From positions 1-47,709 of the forward strand of contig CAMYZF010000001.1 in the NCBI GenBank assembly GCA_947303755.1: a DNA stretch of 47,709 nucleotides. The letters run 5' to 3'. This document shows positions 23,075 through 31,061 of this stretch, piece after piece. Every line of letters starts with the position of its first letter. Within the stretch, counting starts at the first letter, position 1. The notes beneath the pieces were generated by a model. The model was not told the origin of the DNA. It was given only the letters and a program-made list of their open reading frames with translations, and did not search any database. A program made the translations under genes and the position numbers. Source of the stretch: an uncultured Erysipelotrichaceae bacterium (GTDB lineage Bacteria > Bacillota_I > Bacilli_A > RFN20 > CAG-826).

Positions 23075-25228
23075 ATGGAAAAAATTAACATTATAATGTT
23101 GATTTGTGTCTTAGCCATTGCTCTTATCACTATTGGCTATGTTTTTTTGATTTATCACAAAATTCAACGTTTAAAAATCGTTAATAAAAATGTCGAAGAC
23201 AATGCGAAATTCATTCGTAGTGGTGCTATCACGTTTTTAAAGCGCGAATTTAAGATCATCATTCCGTTTGTTCTTATTGTCGCTTGCGTCTTCGTCGCTT
23301 TAGGATTTATACCTGGATTTGAAAAAGCTGAAGGTGTTGGCTGGCAATCCGCGATTTGCTTTATCGTCGGTGCCGCTTTCAGTGCTGGTGCTGGTTTAGT
23401 TGGTATGTTAAGTGCCACTAATGCAAACTCAAGAACCGCTGATGCCGCGAACAATTCTGGACTTGGTCGTGCTTTGCACGTTGCCTTCTCTGGCGGCGCT
23501 GTCTTAGGACTTTGCGTAGTTGGCTTTGGTTTATTAGGTCTTACAGGATTATTCTTTGGCGCTTATGAACTTATTTATTTAACAAATGGCAACAATCAAA
23601 TCGATGCTGTCTTAGAAGCTAGCCACATTATTACTGGTTATGGCTTAGGCTGTTCAATGGTTGCTTTATTTGGCCGTGTTGGTGGTGGTATTTATACCAA
23701 ATGCGCTGACGTCGGTGCTGATATCGTTGGCAAAATCGAAGCCGATATCGATGAAGATGATGCTCGTAACCCAGCCACAATTGCCGATAACGTCGGTGAT
23801 AACGTCGGTGATATTGCTGGTATGTCAAGCGATCTCTGCGAATCCTACGTTGGTTCAATTGTGTCCGCTATTACATTAGCAACCGTTTTCTTACAACAAT
23901 ATAGATTGGATGTCGATATTCGTTTAGTTGTTTTCCCACTTGCTTTAGCAGGTGTTGGAATTCTTGCTTCAATTATTTCTGTTCTCATCATACGTATGAG
24001 AGAATGGAAAGATCCTCAAAAAACTCTTGATATTGCGACATATATTGCGGTTGGACTTGTTATTGTCGCTTCCGTATTCTTATCAATCTTCTATCTTAAA
24101 AATGGCAGCGAGTTTATGTCTGTTGAAGGTAAGGCTGCTCCATGGGCAATCGGTGCGGTTGCTGCTGGATTATTATGTGGCATTGCCGTAGGCAAGATTG
24201 CAGAAATCTATACATCTTCTGATTATAAAACTGTTAAAAATATCGCGAAAGAATCTGAAACCGGTCATGCGACAAACATCATTTCTGGTTTCGCTAGCGG
24301 AATGAAATCAACTGCGGCTACAGTCGTTGCTCTAGCCCTTGGTATCATTATTGCCTATTTCTGCTTTGGTATTTATGGTATCGGTTTAGCAGCCGTTGGT
24401 ATGCTTTCAACAGCCGGTATTACTATCTCTGTTGATGGTTATGGTCCAATCAGCGACAACGCTGGTGGCTTAGCTCAAATGAGCGGTTTACGTCCAGAAG
24501 TTAGAGAAATCACTGACCACCTCGATGCAGTCGGAAACACAACTGCTGCAGTTGGTAAAGGTTTCTGTACTGGATCTGCTACATTTACCGCTTTAGCTTT
24601 AATCCTTTCCTATGGAAAAGTTAGTGGTTTAATTGCTGATGGTGGAGTTAAGATGAGTGTTGATATCACTCCATTTGTCATTGGTATTCTAATTGGCGCG
24701 ATGGTGCCGTTCCTCTTCTCAGCACTTGTTATCAACTCTGTTGGTAAAGCTGCGAATAAGATGGTTCTTGAAATTAGAAGACAATTTAAAGAAGAACCAG
24801 GAATCTTAGAAGGCAAAGTCAAACCTGATTATAATAAATGTATTGATATTGCGACCAAAGCTTCGCTTAGAGAAATGATCGTTCCAGGCGTTATTGCCGT
24901 TGTTACTCCAATCGTTGTTGGTGTCCTTCTTGGAAGAGAAGGCTTAGCTGCTCTTTTAATCGCTGCTTTAGCTTCATCTGTTATGTTAGCAATCTTTATG
25001 GCTAACGCTGGTGGCGCATGGGATAATGCGAAGAAATACATCGAACAAATCGGCAAGAAAGGAACTGAAGCACATCACGCTGCTGTTACAGGTGATACAG
25101 TTGGTGACCCACTTAAAGATACCGCGGGCCCAACAATGGACATTCTCATCAAGATGATGTCTGTTATCGCTCTTATCATGGCACCAGTGCTTGGCGAATT
25201 CTCCGTTTGGAGTTTGATTGTTCATTAA
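23075..25228 (+). CDS. hppA: Membrane-bound ion-pumping pyrophosphatase, K+-dependent type
   Basis: 717 aa with about 16 TM helices. It hydrolyses pyrophosphate to pump H+ or Na+ across the membrane. The catalytic region is intact: DVGADIVGKIEADIDEDDAR at about 212-231, then NPATIADNVGDNVGD, and a second acidic block GGAWDNAKKYIE and GDTVGDPLKDTAGP near the C-terminus. GNTTAAVGKG has Ala at 491 where K+-independent enzymes carry Lys, so it should need K+. Whether it pumps H+ or Na+ I cannot decide by eye. It has its own promoter and strong terminator. Confidence 0.93.
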   Translation: MEKINIIMLICVLAIALITIGYVFLIYHKIQRLKIVNKNVEDNAKFIRSGAITFLKREFKIIIPFVLIVACVFVALGFIPGFEKAEGVGWQSAICFIVGAAFSAGAGLVGMLSATNANSRTADAANNSGLGRALHVAFSGGAVLGLCVVGFGLLGLTGLFFGAYELIYLTNGNNQIDAVLEASHIITGYGLGCSMVALFGRVGGGIYTKCADVGADIVGKIEADIDEDDARNPATIADNVGDNVGDIAGMSSDLCESYVGSIVSAITLATVFLQQYRLDVDIRLVVFPLALAGVGILASIISVLIIRMREWKDPQKTLDIATYIAVGLVIVASVFLSIFYLKNGSEFMSVEGKAAPWAIGAVAAGLLCGIAVGKIAEIYTSSDYKTVKNIAKESETGHATNIISGFASGMKSTAATVVALALGIIIAYFCFGIYGIGLAAVGMLSTAGITISVDGYGPISDNAGGLAQMSGLRPEVREITDHLDAVGNTTAAVGKGFCTGSATFTALALILSYGKVSGLIADGGVKMSVDITPFVIGILIGAMVPFLFSALVINSVGKAANKMVLEIRRQFKEEPGILEGKVKPDYNKCIDIATKASLREMIVPGVIAVVTPIVVGVLLGREGLAALLIAALASSVMLAIFMANAGGAWDNAKKYIEQIGKKGTEAHHAAVTGDTVGDPLKDTAGPTMDILIKMMSVIALIMAPVLGEFSVWSLIVH

Positions 25229-25247
25229 TTAACATTATTAAAAGAAT

Positions 25248-25280
25248 AACCGCACAAAAGAAAATGTGCGGTTTTCTTTT
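25248..25280 (+). terminator. Terminator of the pyrophosphatase gene
   Basis: AACCGCACA (25248-25256) pairs exactly with TGTGCGGTT (25265-25273), followed by TTCTTTT. Confidence 0.9.
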
Positions 25281-25300
25281 ACTTGTAGTAAAATAAAAAT

Positions 25301-25747
25301 ATGAAAAAAGTATTCATCTATTATTCTTTCACCGGAAGTGGTGATTTAGTCGCGACTCACTTAGAAGAAAAAGGCTATGAACTTAGAAGAATAATTAGGA
25401 AGAGAAAACTTCCTCAATCATTTTTCTTCTCAATCATGGCTGGTGGCTTTTTAGCGAGTATTAAACACAAAGACAAGTTGTTAGGACTAAACACTGATAT
25501 CAAAGAGTTTGATGAAGTGGTCATTGGTTCACCGATTTGGAATGGTAGAATCTGTTCACCAATCAACACCGTTTTATCAAAGATAAACTTCGAAGGAAAG
25601 AAGCTTACATTCCTCTTCTATGCCGGAAGTGGAGAAGGTAAAGCCGCTCTTAAAAGAGTGAATAAAGAATATCCCGATGCAAAGGTTGTATTCTTAAAAG
25701 AACCAAAGAAACATATAGATGAATTAAATAAACTTAAAAATTTCTAG
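25301..25747 (+). CDS. Flavodoxin-like protein
   Basis: 148 aa. The N-terminal strand and phosphate loop KVFIYYSFTGSGD (3-15) are the FMN-binding start of a flavodoxin fold, although the usual 'T/S-x-T-G-N-T' is shortened. GSPIWNGRICSPINTVL is the conserved second FMN loop of flavodoxin_4-type proteins. LTFLFYAGSGEGKA is the third. It is a likely electron carrier or NAD(P)H-dependent flavin protein. ATG 25301 lies 6 nt after TAAAAT (25289-25294) with no Shine-Dalgarno, suggesting leaderless transcription. It leads a two-gene unit. Confidence 0.75.
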   Translation: MKKVFIYYSFTGSGDLVATHLEEKGYELRRIIRKRKLPQSFFFSIMAGGFLASIKHKDKLLGLNTDIKEFDEVVIGSPIWNGRICSPINTVLSKINFEGKKLTFLFYAGSGEGKAALKRVNKEYPDAKVVFLKEPKKHIDELNKLKNF

Positions 25748-25758
25748 GAAAATAACTT

Positions 25759-26058
25759 ATGTCACTAAAAGATAAATGGAAATCATTTGGTAAAAATACT
25801 GGTCAAGCATTTAAAAACTTTGGTCAATCAGTCGCGACTACGGCGAAAGTGGTCGTAGGAACTGAAGATCGAGTGGATGAAGAAGGTAATTCAACCTTAA
25901 AGAAAAGCTGGTCCAAGACCGGTAAAGGTTTCGGTACTGCTGGTAAATCATTAGGAAGCGCTGCTAAAGGAACAGTTGAAAAGCCATTCGAAGAAAAACC
26001 AGAAAAGAAAAAAGAAAAAGACGACTCGAAAGTCGTCGATGTTCAAGACGTAGAATAA
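25759..26058 (+). CDS. Small highly charged protein of unknown function
   Basis: 99 aa. Residues 1-45 repeat a K-x-x-(G/F)-K-x-x-G-x-x-F pattern (WKSFGKNTGQAFKNFGQSV). A variant follows at 50-78 (SWSKTGKGFGTAGKSLGSA). The C-terminal 22 residues are almost all Lys, Glu and Asp. No TM or signal peptide. The period suggests an amphipathic helix that may lie on a membrane surface or bind polyanions. No known family is recognised. It starts 11 nt after the flavodoxin gene and shares its transcript; the terminator lies inside the convergent PAP2 gene. Confidence 0.65.
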   Translation: MSLKDKWKSFGKNTGQAFKNFGQSVATTAKVVVGTEDRVDEEGNSTLKKSWSKTGKGFGTAGKSLGSAAKGTVEKPFEEKPEKKKEKDDSKVVDVQDVE

Positions 26059-26065
26059 CTAAGTC

Positions 26066-26974
26066 TTAATTATTAACTTGTTCTTCCTTTTGAAGGGCAA
26101 GTTTTTTATTTACCGCAATGAGAATTTCATTAGCGATTAAAGTAAATCCTAAGGTTAAAATGCCACCCATTGAGACATCACTTAAGAAGTGTGCGCCCAC
26201 TAAAATTCGAGTGAACGAAACGAATAAAACCCACGCAAATCCCGAATAGAATAGGATTAAAGAGAGCTTTTCATATTTCTTATCAAGTAGTGGTAAGAAG
26301 GCAGCGCAGAGCATGAAGACTGCACTAGCACCAGCGTGTCCACTTGGGAAGGATTTGAATTCCTCTTTACTAACACCATAAGTGGCCATTAAGTCTTTAT
26401 AGTTAGAGCATCTTTGCCACCAAGAATGATATTCAATACCTTCATATAAGGATAAGGTTCTATATCTTGGACGGTGGAAGATTCCTTTTAATAAAGTGAC
26501 TCCTGGAACAAGTGACATAAAGATGAAGAAAGCGATGATCGCTAAAATGAGCCATAAGTATGGAGTTTTGCTATTTTTAATTAAATAGATTCCTAAGAAT
26601 CCACATCCAACAGCGAATGGAAGGGCGATTAAATAACCAACCCATACAAGTTTTTCGTTGTAAAAACCGTTTTCACCAAAGAATTCTCTTCCAGAGAAAT
26701 ATATCGCACAGACAAAACATGCTGCTGCCACGATATAAAGAATTACTCGGTAAATAGTTTTGTATTTGTTGAATGCTAAAGCAACGAAACCGCCACCGAT
26801 AACAGCAAGCATCATATAACCTGGTAAGGTACCGATTGTAGACATAAAGATTCCGAAGCCATTTCCTCTAGAGAAAACTGCTTCCATTAAAGCTTTATCA
26901 ACAAACGAGCCAACGATGAAGCCGATGATAAATACACCGAGAGCGATGTAGATATGTAAACGCATCTTTTTCAT
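26066..26974 (-). CDS. PAP2-family membrane phosphatase
   Basis: 302 aa with about eight TM helices. The three phosphatase motifs are present: K163...R168-P169 (KGIFHRP), P210-SGH-213 and R256...H262...D266 (TRILVGAHFLSD). It acts on lipid phosphates such as phosphatidylglycerol phosphate or undecaprenyl pyrophosphate; the exact substrate is not shown. Good Shine-Dalgarno (CGGAGG) and an extended -10 TG-G-TATTAT upstream on the minus strand. It is divergent from the riboswitch-controlled transporter gene. Confidence 0.88.
   Translation of the reverse strand: MKKMRLHIYIALGVFIIGFIVGSFVDKALMEAVFSRGNGFGIFMSTIGTLPGYMMLAVIGGGFVALAFNKYKTIYRVILYIVAAACFVCAIYFSGREFFGENGFYNEKLVWVGYLIALPFAVGCGFLGIYLIKNSKTPYLWLILAIIAFFIFMSLVPGVTLLKGIFHRPRYRTLSLYEGIEYHSWWQRCSNYKDLMATYGVSKEEFKSFPSGHAGASAVFMLCAAFLPLLDKKYEKLSLILFYSGFAWVLFVSFTRILVGAHFLSDVSMGGILTLGFTLIANEILIAVNKKLALQKEEQVNN
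26075..26107 (+). terminator. Terminator placed inside the 3' coding end of the opposing PAP2 gene
   Basis: AACTTG (26075-26080) pairs with CAAGTT (26098-26103), with an inner CTTC/GAAG helix, then TTTTTT. It serves the plus-strand unit while encoding the last residues (QEEQVNN) of PAP2. Confidence 0.7.
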
Positions 26975-27037
26975 AAAATAGCCTCCGAGTAAATAATACC
27001 ATTTTTCGAATATAACTTTAAAATTAATTTTAAGTGG

Positions 27038-27046
27038 TGCTATACT
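27038..27046 (+). promoter_or_regulatory. Extended -10 promoter of the queuosine-precursor transporter unit
   Basis: TG-C-TATACT (27038-27046) places the start near 27053, which is the first base of the riboswitch P1 stem. Confidence 0.6.
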
Positions 27047-27052
27047 TTGTTT

Positions 27053-27102
27053 AGCGGAGTTCGGCCTCTAAATCCTTCGCTTAATAAAATAAAACCAAGG
27101 AG
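27053..27102 (+). promoter_or_regulatory. PreQ1-I-type riboswitch (translational)
   Basis: AGCGGA (27053-27058) pairs with TTCGCT (27076-27081) as P1. The loop holds GTTCGGCCTC and ends in CC (27074-27075). An A-rich tail (27082-27098) follows and GG (27099-27100) can form the H-type pseudoknot with the loop CC. Those GG belong to the Shine-Dalgarno AAGGAG, so ligand binding would block initiation. The layout matches preQ1 class I, and the downstream gene is a VUT-family queuosine-precursor transporter. Confidence 0.75.
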
Positions 27103-27112
27103 AAATTTTTTA

Positions 27113-27868
27113 ATGAAGAGTATATTTTTAAAGGCAAAAAAAACCTTTAAAGAAAGCGTAATTTTACTTAGAGCTATACCCGCTCCAGTAGTGGCGCTTT
27201 TTGTCATCAGCGTTATCGCGATGAATATTTTAGCGAATAAAACTATCTATCAATCCACTTATCTAGCGATCGATGGAGGTATTTTAATTTCGTGGTTATC
27301 CTTCTTATCGATGGATATTGTTACCAAACACTTTGGACCAAGAGCTTCGACAAGAATGTCGATTTTTGCTGTACTTGTTAATATGCTTACTTGCTTTATC
27401 TTCTGGATTGTTTCGCTTATTCCTACGGTAGAAGATTATTCCGCGTTTAACACCATTATTGGTGGAACATGGTTCATTTTATTGTCTTCGACAATTGCCT
27501 TTATTTGCTCTGCTATTTTAAATAACGTTTTAAATTATTTAACTGGAAAGTTATTTAAGAAAAATCCTGATGGCAAATTAGCCTTCGTGGTGCGTTGTTA
27601 TGTCTCAACCTTTGTTGGTCAATTCTTTGATAATTTAATATTTGCAATTCTTTGCTTTACTATTTTCGCTCCTATTTTCTGGGATGGTTTCCATTGGACA
27701 TTTATTCAATGCGTCACCTGCTCACTTATTGGTGCGGGCTTAGAATTATTACTTGAAGTTATCTTCTCTCCATTTGGCTATATGGTTACCAAACGTTGGA
27801 AAAAAGATAATGTTGGACAACAATATTTTGATTATGTGGAGGCTAGTAGAAATGAAAGTGCTAATTAG
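27113..27868 (+). CDS. VUT-family queuosine-precursor transporter
   Basis: 251 aa from ATG 27113 with AAGGAG; an upstream TTG at 27047 lies before the likely transcription start. Six or so TM helices. The signature RCYVSTFVGQFFDNLIFAIL matches the Vut_1/YhhQ family that imports preQ0/preQ1 or queuine. ILISWLSFLSMDIVTKHFG is the other conserved helix. The riboswitch in front supports preQ1 as the relevant metabolite. It overlaps the next gene by 17 nt. Confidence 0.85.
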   Translation: MKSIFLKAKKTFKESVILLRAIPAPVVALFVISVIAMNILANKTIYQSTYLAIDGGILISWLSFLSMDIVTKHFGPRASTRMSIFAVLVNMLTCFIFWIVSLIPTVEDYSAFNTIIGGTWFILLSSTIAFICSAILNNVLNYLTGKLFKKNPDGKLAFVVRCYVSTFVGQFFDNLIFAILCFTIFAPIFWDGFHWTFIQCVTCSLIGAGLELLLEVIFSPFGYMVTKRWKKDNVGQQYFDYVEASRNESAN

Positions 27869-28505
27869 TGGAACCTCAAAAGGTATTGGAAAAGCTATCG
27901 CTAAATACTTTCTTAAACAAGGTCATGAAGTATATGGTTTAGATGTTTTAAAAGCGTCGATCAAAAACGATAAATACCATCACCATGTTTGTGATATTTC
28001 TAAAGATAAGCTACCTGATATCAAAGATATCAATATTCTTATCAATAATGCTGGCGTTCAAAACTCTAATGATATCGATGTCAATTTAAAAGGCACGATT
28101 AGAGTTACAAAAAAATATGCTTATCAACAAAATATTAAATCCGTTTTGTTTAACGCATCCGCCTCTGCAAGAAGCGGTTTTGAATTCCCAGAATATGTTG
28201 CTTCAAAAGCAGGTGTTGTTGGTTATATGAAAACTGTCGCGGTTGATCTTGCTAAATATGGGGCAACTGTTAATTCGATCTCCCTAGGAGGAGTAATAAC
28301 CGAATCAAATAAACCTGTTATGGAAGATAAAAAATGCTGGGATGAAATCATGAAAGTCACTCCACTTAAAAAATGGGCTTCATTAGAAGAAGTTTGTGAT
28401 TGGATCTATTTCTTAACAGTCACTAATAAATCTATGACTGGACAAGATGTTTTAGTAGATAATGGAGAATTAAATTTAAATAACACTTTCGTGTGGCCTA
28501 AATAA
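27852..28505 (+). CDS. Short-chain dehydrogenase/reductase
   Basis: 217 aa from ATG 27852, inside the end of the transporter gene, with GTGGAGG just upstream; longer upstream frames are read-through of the transporter coding region. It is a classical SDR: GTSKGIG (7-13) for NAD(P), NNAG (65-68), catalytic S103/S105, Y115 and K119 (YVASK). The substrate is unknown. It is shorter than most SDRs (about 250), mainly in the first half. Coupling to the queuosine-precursor transporter would place it under the same riboswitch. It is not a known queuosine enzyme. Confidence 0.85.
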   Translation: MKVLISGTSKGIGKAIAKYFLKQGHEVYGLDVLKASIKNDKYHHHVCDISKDKLPDIKDINILINNAGVQNSNDIDVNLKGTIRVTKKYAYQQNIKSVLFNASASARSGFEFPEYVASKAGVVGYMKTVAVDLAKYGATVNSISLGGVITESNKPVMEDKKCWDEIMKVTPLKKWASLEEVCDWIYFLTVTNKSMTGQDVLVDNGELNLNNTFVWPK

Positions 28506-28507
28506 GT

Positions 28508-29371
28508 ATGAGCGGTGAACAAATAAGCGAAATTATCTTTGATGCTTTAAAAGATTCGTTATTGATCTTTATTTTCGTTTTCCTTGTTCATCTTATCCTC
28601 TCTTATTACGAGAACAGTTTATCTAACTTCCTAGTTTCTAAAAGAAAAAGCGGTCCGATCTTTGGATCACTATTTGGTTTAATTCCTCAATGTGGGACAA
28701 GTGTTATTGGTGCAGACTTATATATCAAAAGATATATTTCCTTAGGAGTTTTAACTTCTATCTTTTTATCTTGTAGCGACGAAGCATTCATTGTCATTCT
28801 TTCAAGCGGTAGTGCGAAAACATTTATGATTCTTCCACTTATTGGAATCAAGTTTGTAGTTGGCTTCGTCGTAGGATACGTTATTGATTTAATCTATAGA
28901 AAACAACACGTCGAAAAAGTTGAACATGAATTAGAGCATCATACTTGCCACGTTCACGATAAAGAAAATACCGAATTACATCAACATTTAATTCACCCCC
29001 TTCTACATTCGGCGGAAATATTCTTATATGTTTTAGTGATCAATATCGCTTTAGGTTTATTAATCGGTTTTGTTGGTGAAGATACTTTCGCTAATTTCTT
29101 AACTACAAATAAATATTTAACACCATTATTCGCTTGTATTATTGGATTGATTCCTAACTGCGCTAGTTCGATATTATTAAGCGAATTATTCTTATCCTCT
29201 AGTTTATCCTTTGGAGCGTTAGTGGGTGGTTTACTCGTAAACTCTGGACTAGGAATGCTTGTGTTAATAAAAAATAGACGATCCTGGAAAAACGTTTTAC
29301 TCGTTTTAGGAATCTGTCTATTCGTATCTATTTTAACAAGTTATATTGTTTGTTTAGTTAACGGCTTTTAA
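28508..29371 (+). CDS. ArsP_2-type putative manganese/heavy-metal exporter
   Basis: 287 aa with about eight to ten TM helices in two halves. The first half has GSLFGLIPQCGTSVIGADLY and FLSCSDEAFIV; the second repeats it as IGLIPNCASSILLSELF. This is the PF11449 '10-TM heavy-metal exporter/putative manganese transporter' family. Between the halves is a His-rich cytoplasmic loop (HELEHHTCHVHDKENTELHQ) fit to bind divalent metal. It starts 2 nt after the SDR stop. It faces, tail to tail, a CDF exporter with a manganese-type site, supporting a role in Mn2+ efflux. Confidence 0.8.
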   Translation: MSGEQISEIIFDALKDSLLIFIFVFLVHLILSYYENSLSNFLVSKRKSGPIFGSLFGLIPQCGTSVIGADLYIKRYISLGVLTSIFLSCSDEAFIVILSSGSAKTFMILPLIGIKFVVGFVVGYVIDLIYRKQHVEKVEHELEHHTCHVHDKENTELHQHLIHPLLHSAEIFLYVLVINIALGLLIGFVGEDTFANFLTTNKYLTPLFACIIGLIPNCASSILLSELFLSSSLSFGALVGGLLVNSGLGMLVLIKNRRSWKNVLLVLGICLFVSILTSYIVCLVNGF

Positions 29372-30471
29372 TCAGCAAAGTCTGTATCTTGAATAATATA
29401 GAAATTGTACTTCGGATATTTTTCGATTAATTCAAAACGAAGATTTTTAATTAGCTCTTCTGGGTTTTTGCAATCAAAGTCGATAACCAAGTCAAAGGTA
29501 ATTAAATTAATATCATCATCAACATAAAATCCGTGCAATTGGCGGATATTCTTATCATTTTTGATTCTTTCTAAAATATATTTTTTGATGTTTCTGATCT
29601 CATCATTTGCCTCATTTTTAGCATAGATTCCAATAGTGATAATCGTGCCAGTTTCTTCATAAACTTTCGCGGTGATTTTTCTTGTTAAGTGGTGGATGTC
29701 TCTAGCGGATAAACTATCATCAACTTCAATATGGACTGAGGCGATGATTTTGTTGGTGCCATAATTATTGACGATTAAGTCATAGGCTCCATAAACCCCA
29801 TCAAAAGAACAAACGATCTTTTTAATTTTTGCGACATATTCGTTATCCGCTCTTTCACCAACGATAAGAGAAATACCATGTGTGAAGACTTCGATACCAG
29901 TTTTAATAATGAAGCAACCGATTAAAATACCGATCCAACCTTCAATATTGAAGCTCCACACCAAAGTGGTGATGATACCGATGATTGTCGCGGTGGAAAG
30001 CAAAACATCAAACAAAGCGTCTTTTCCAGAAGCTTTTAATAAATCGGAATTAGTTTTCTTTCCAACAAGTTGGAAATATAAACCTAAACCAACCTTACCA
30101 GCCACAGCGATGGAGATGATGATTAAAGAAATATAATCATAAGATGCGACACGATTTTCAATGATTGTAATAATCGATTCATAAATCGCAATTCCACCAA
30201 CAGCCGCGATGATAATGCCCATGATTAGGCTTGTAACATATTCGATACGTCCATGCCCATATGGGTGTTTTCTATCTGGTTTTCTTGTGGACAATTTAGT
30301 ACCGATAATTGTGATCAAACTTGTTAATGCATCAGTTAAGTTATTGATAGCATCAGTGATAATTGAGATAGAATTGGCGATAAAACCAATAATTGCTTTT
30401 GCGACAACGAGTAAAACGTTACCAAGAATTCCGATAAAGCTTGTTTGGATAATTTTCTTTTCTCTATTCAT
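29368..30471 (-). CDS. Cation diffusion facilitator, Mn2+-type site
   Basis: 367 aa from ATG 30471; an upstream TTG-type extension lies in the preceding gene. Six TM helices and a C-terminal CDF dimerisation domain followed by an extra ferredoxin-like extension. The metal site reads N43xxxD47 (TM2) and D151xxxD155 (TM5). That N/D-DD set is the pattern of Mn2+ exporters such as pneumococcal MntE, whereas Zn2+ exporters use His-Asp. RKPDRKHPYGHGRIEY is the conserved loop after TM2. It starts one nt after the previous stop with no Shine-Dalgarno, suggesting reinitiation. Confidence 0.85.
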   Translation of the reverse strand: MNREKKIIQTSFIGILGNVLLVVAKAIIGFIANSISIITDAINNLTDALTSLITIIGTKLSTRKPDRKHPYGHGRIEYVTSLIMGIIIAAVGGIAIYESIITIIENRVASYDYISLIIISIAVAGKVGLGLYFQLVGKKTNSDLLKASGKDALFDVLLSTATIIGIITTLVWSFNIEGWIGILIGCFIIKTGIEVFTHGISLIVGERADNEYVAKIKKIVCSFDGVYGAYDLIVNNYGTNKIIASVHIEVDDSLSARDIHHLTRKITAKVYEETGTIITIGIYAKNEANDEIRNIKKYILERIKNDKNIRQLHGFYVDDDINLITFDLVIDFDCKNPEELIKNLRFELIEKYPKYNFYIIQDTDFAD

Positions 30472-30472
30472 T

Positions 30473-31009
30473 TTAGAACCTATCATCAATGGCATGAGCT
30501 GCCTTAAAGGCAAGAACGTCATTTATAAGTGATGAGACAAACCCAACCACTAACATAATTGGAGCGTTGATGAAGAAGATAAGTAACATTTGTTTCCAAG
30601 ATAAAGGATCTTTTCCTTCTACTATTGGAAGAACAAATGAATTAATAACAGTTAATGTTGGTGAAATAATGATGAAGAATATCACCGATGAGATGAGAGT
30701 TGCTAATAAGCGATATTTCATATTGTTTGTATAAGTTTGGTTTGGAACACCAAATAAACCAGCAAACCATCTTCCGATAGCGGTTAGTGGAACAAAGTTT
30801 GAAATCACAAGTGATAATAAAAGAGCAATAACAAAGTTAAATAGCATATTCATCCAGTCGATTGTGGCGAATGAAATAGTCATAACGCCTGCTTCTAAGT
30901 CTGTTTGCGCACTGATAGCAGAGGCTAAACACAAAAAGAATGAGACAGGAATGTCACAGATCAAGCTATAGACGAATAATGAAAGTCTGAATTTTGCTCT
31001 AGAACTCAT
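30473..31009 (-). CDS. Four-TM membrane protein of unknown function
   Basis: 178 aa from ATG 31009; a TTG 6 nt upstream is an unlikely start. It appears to be a tandem duplication of a two-helix unit: both halves have a long helix followed by a motif of the kind NFVIALLLSLVISNFVP and NAPIMLVVGFVSSLIND. This recalls DUF2798-like proteins, but I cannot confirm it. TTGCAA, a 16-nt spacer and TATAAT on the minus strand put the start about 2 nt from the ATG. It is coupled to the CDF gene, so a role in metal or membrane homeostasis is possible. Confidence 0.6.
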   Translation of the reverse strand: MSSRAKFRLSLFVYSLICDIPVSFFLCLASAISAQTDLEAGVMTISFATIDWMNMLFNFVIALLLSLVISNFVPLTAIGRWFAGLFGVPNQTYTNNMKYRLLATLISSVIFFIIISPTLTVINSFVLPIVEGKDPLSWKQMLLIFFINAPIMLVVGFVSSLINDVLAFKAAHAIDDRF

Positions 31010-31040
31010 ACGCAAATATTATAAATACCTAATTTTTGTT

Positions 31041-31061
31041 TGCAACAACTAGTTTGTTGCA
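31041..31061. other. Perfect 8-bp stem-loop at the stop codon of the BaiN-like gene
   Basis: TGCAACAA pairs with TTGTTGCA across CTAGT. The loop contains the TAG stop on the minus strand, and the distal arm includes the TTGCAA -35 box of the next gene. There is no T run, so it is not a classical terminator. Confidence 0.55.

Noticed and set aside
27753..27851. N-terminal extension of the SDR
   Set aside because: It reads through the transporter coding region in another frame; ATG 27852 has GTGGAGG and the Rossmann fold starts right there.
28380..28508. A yybP-ykoY manganese riboswitch before the ArsP_2 gene
   Set aside because: The gene starts 2 nt after the SDR stop, leaving no room, and no matching elements were seen in the SDR end.
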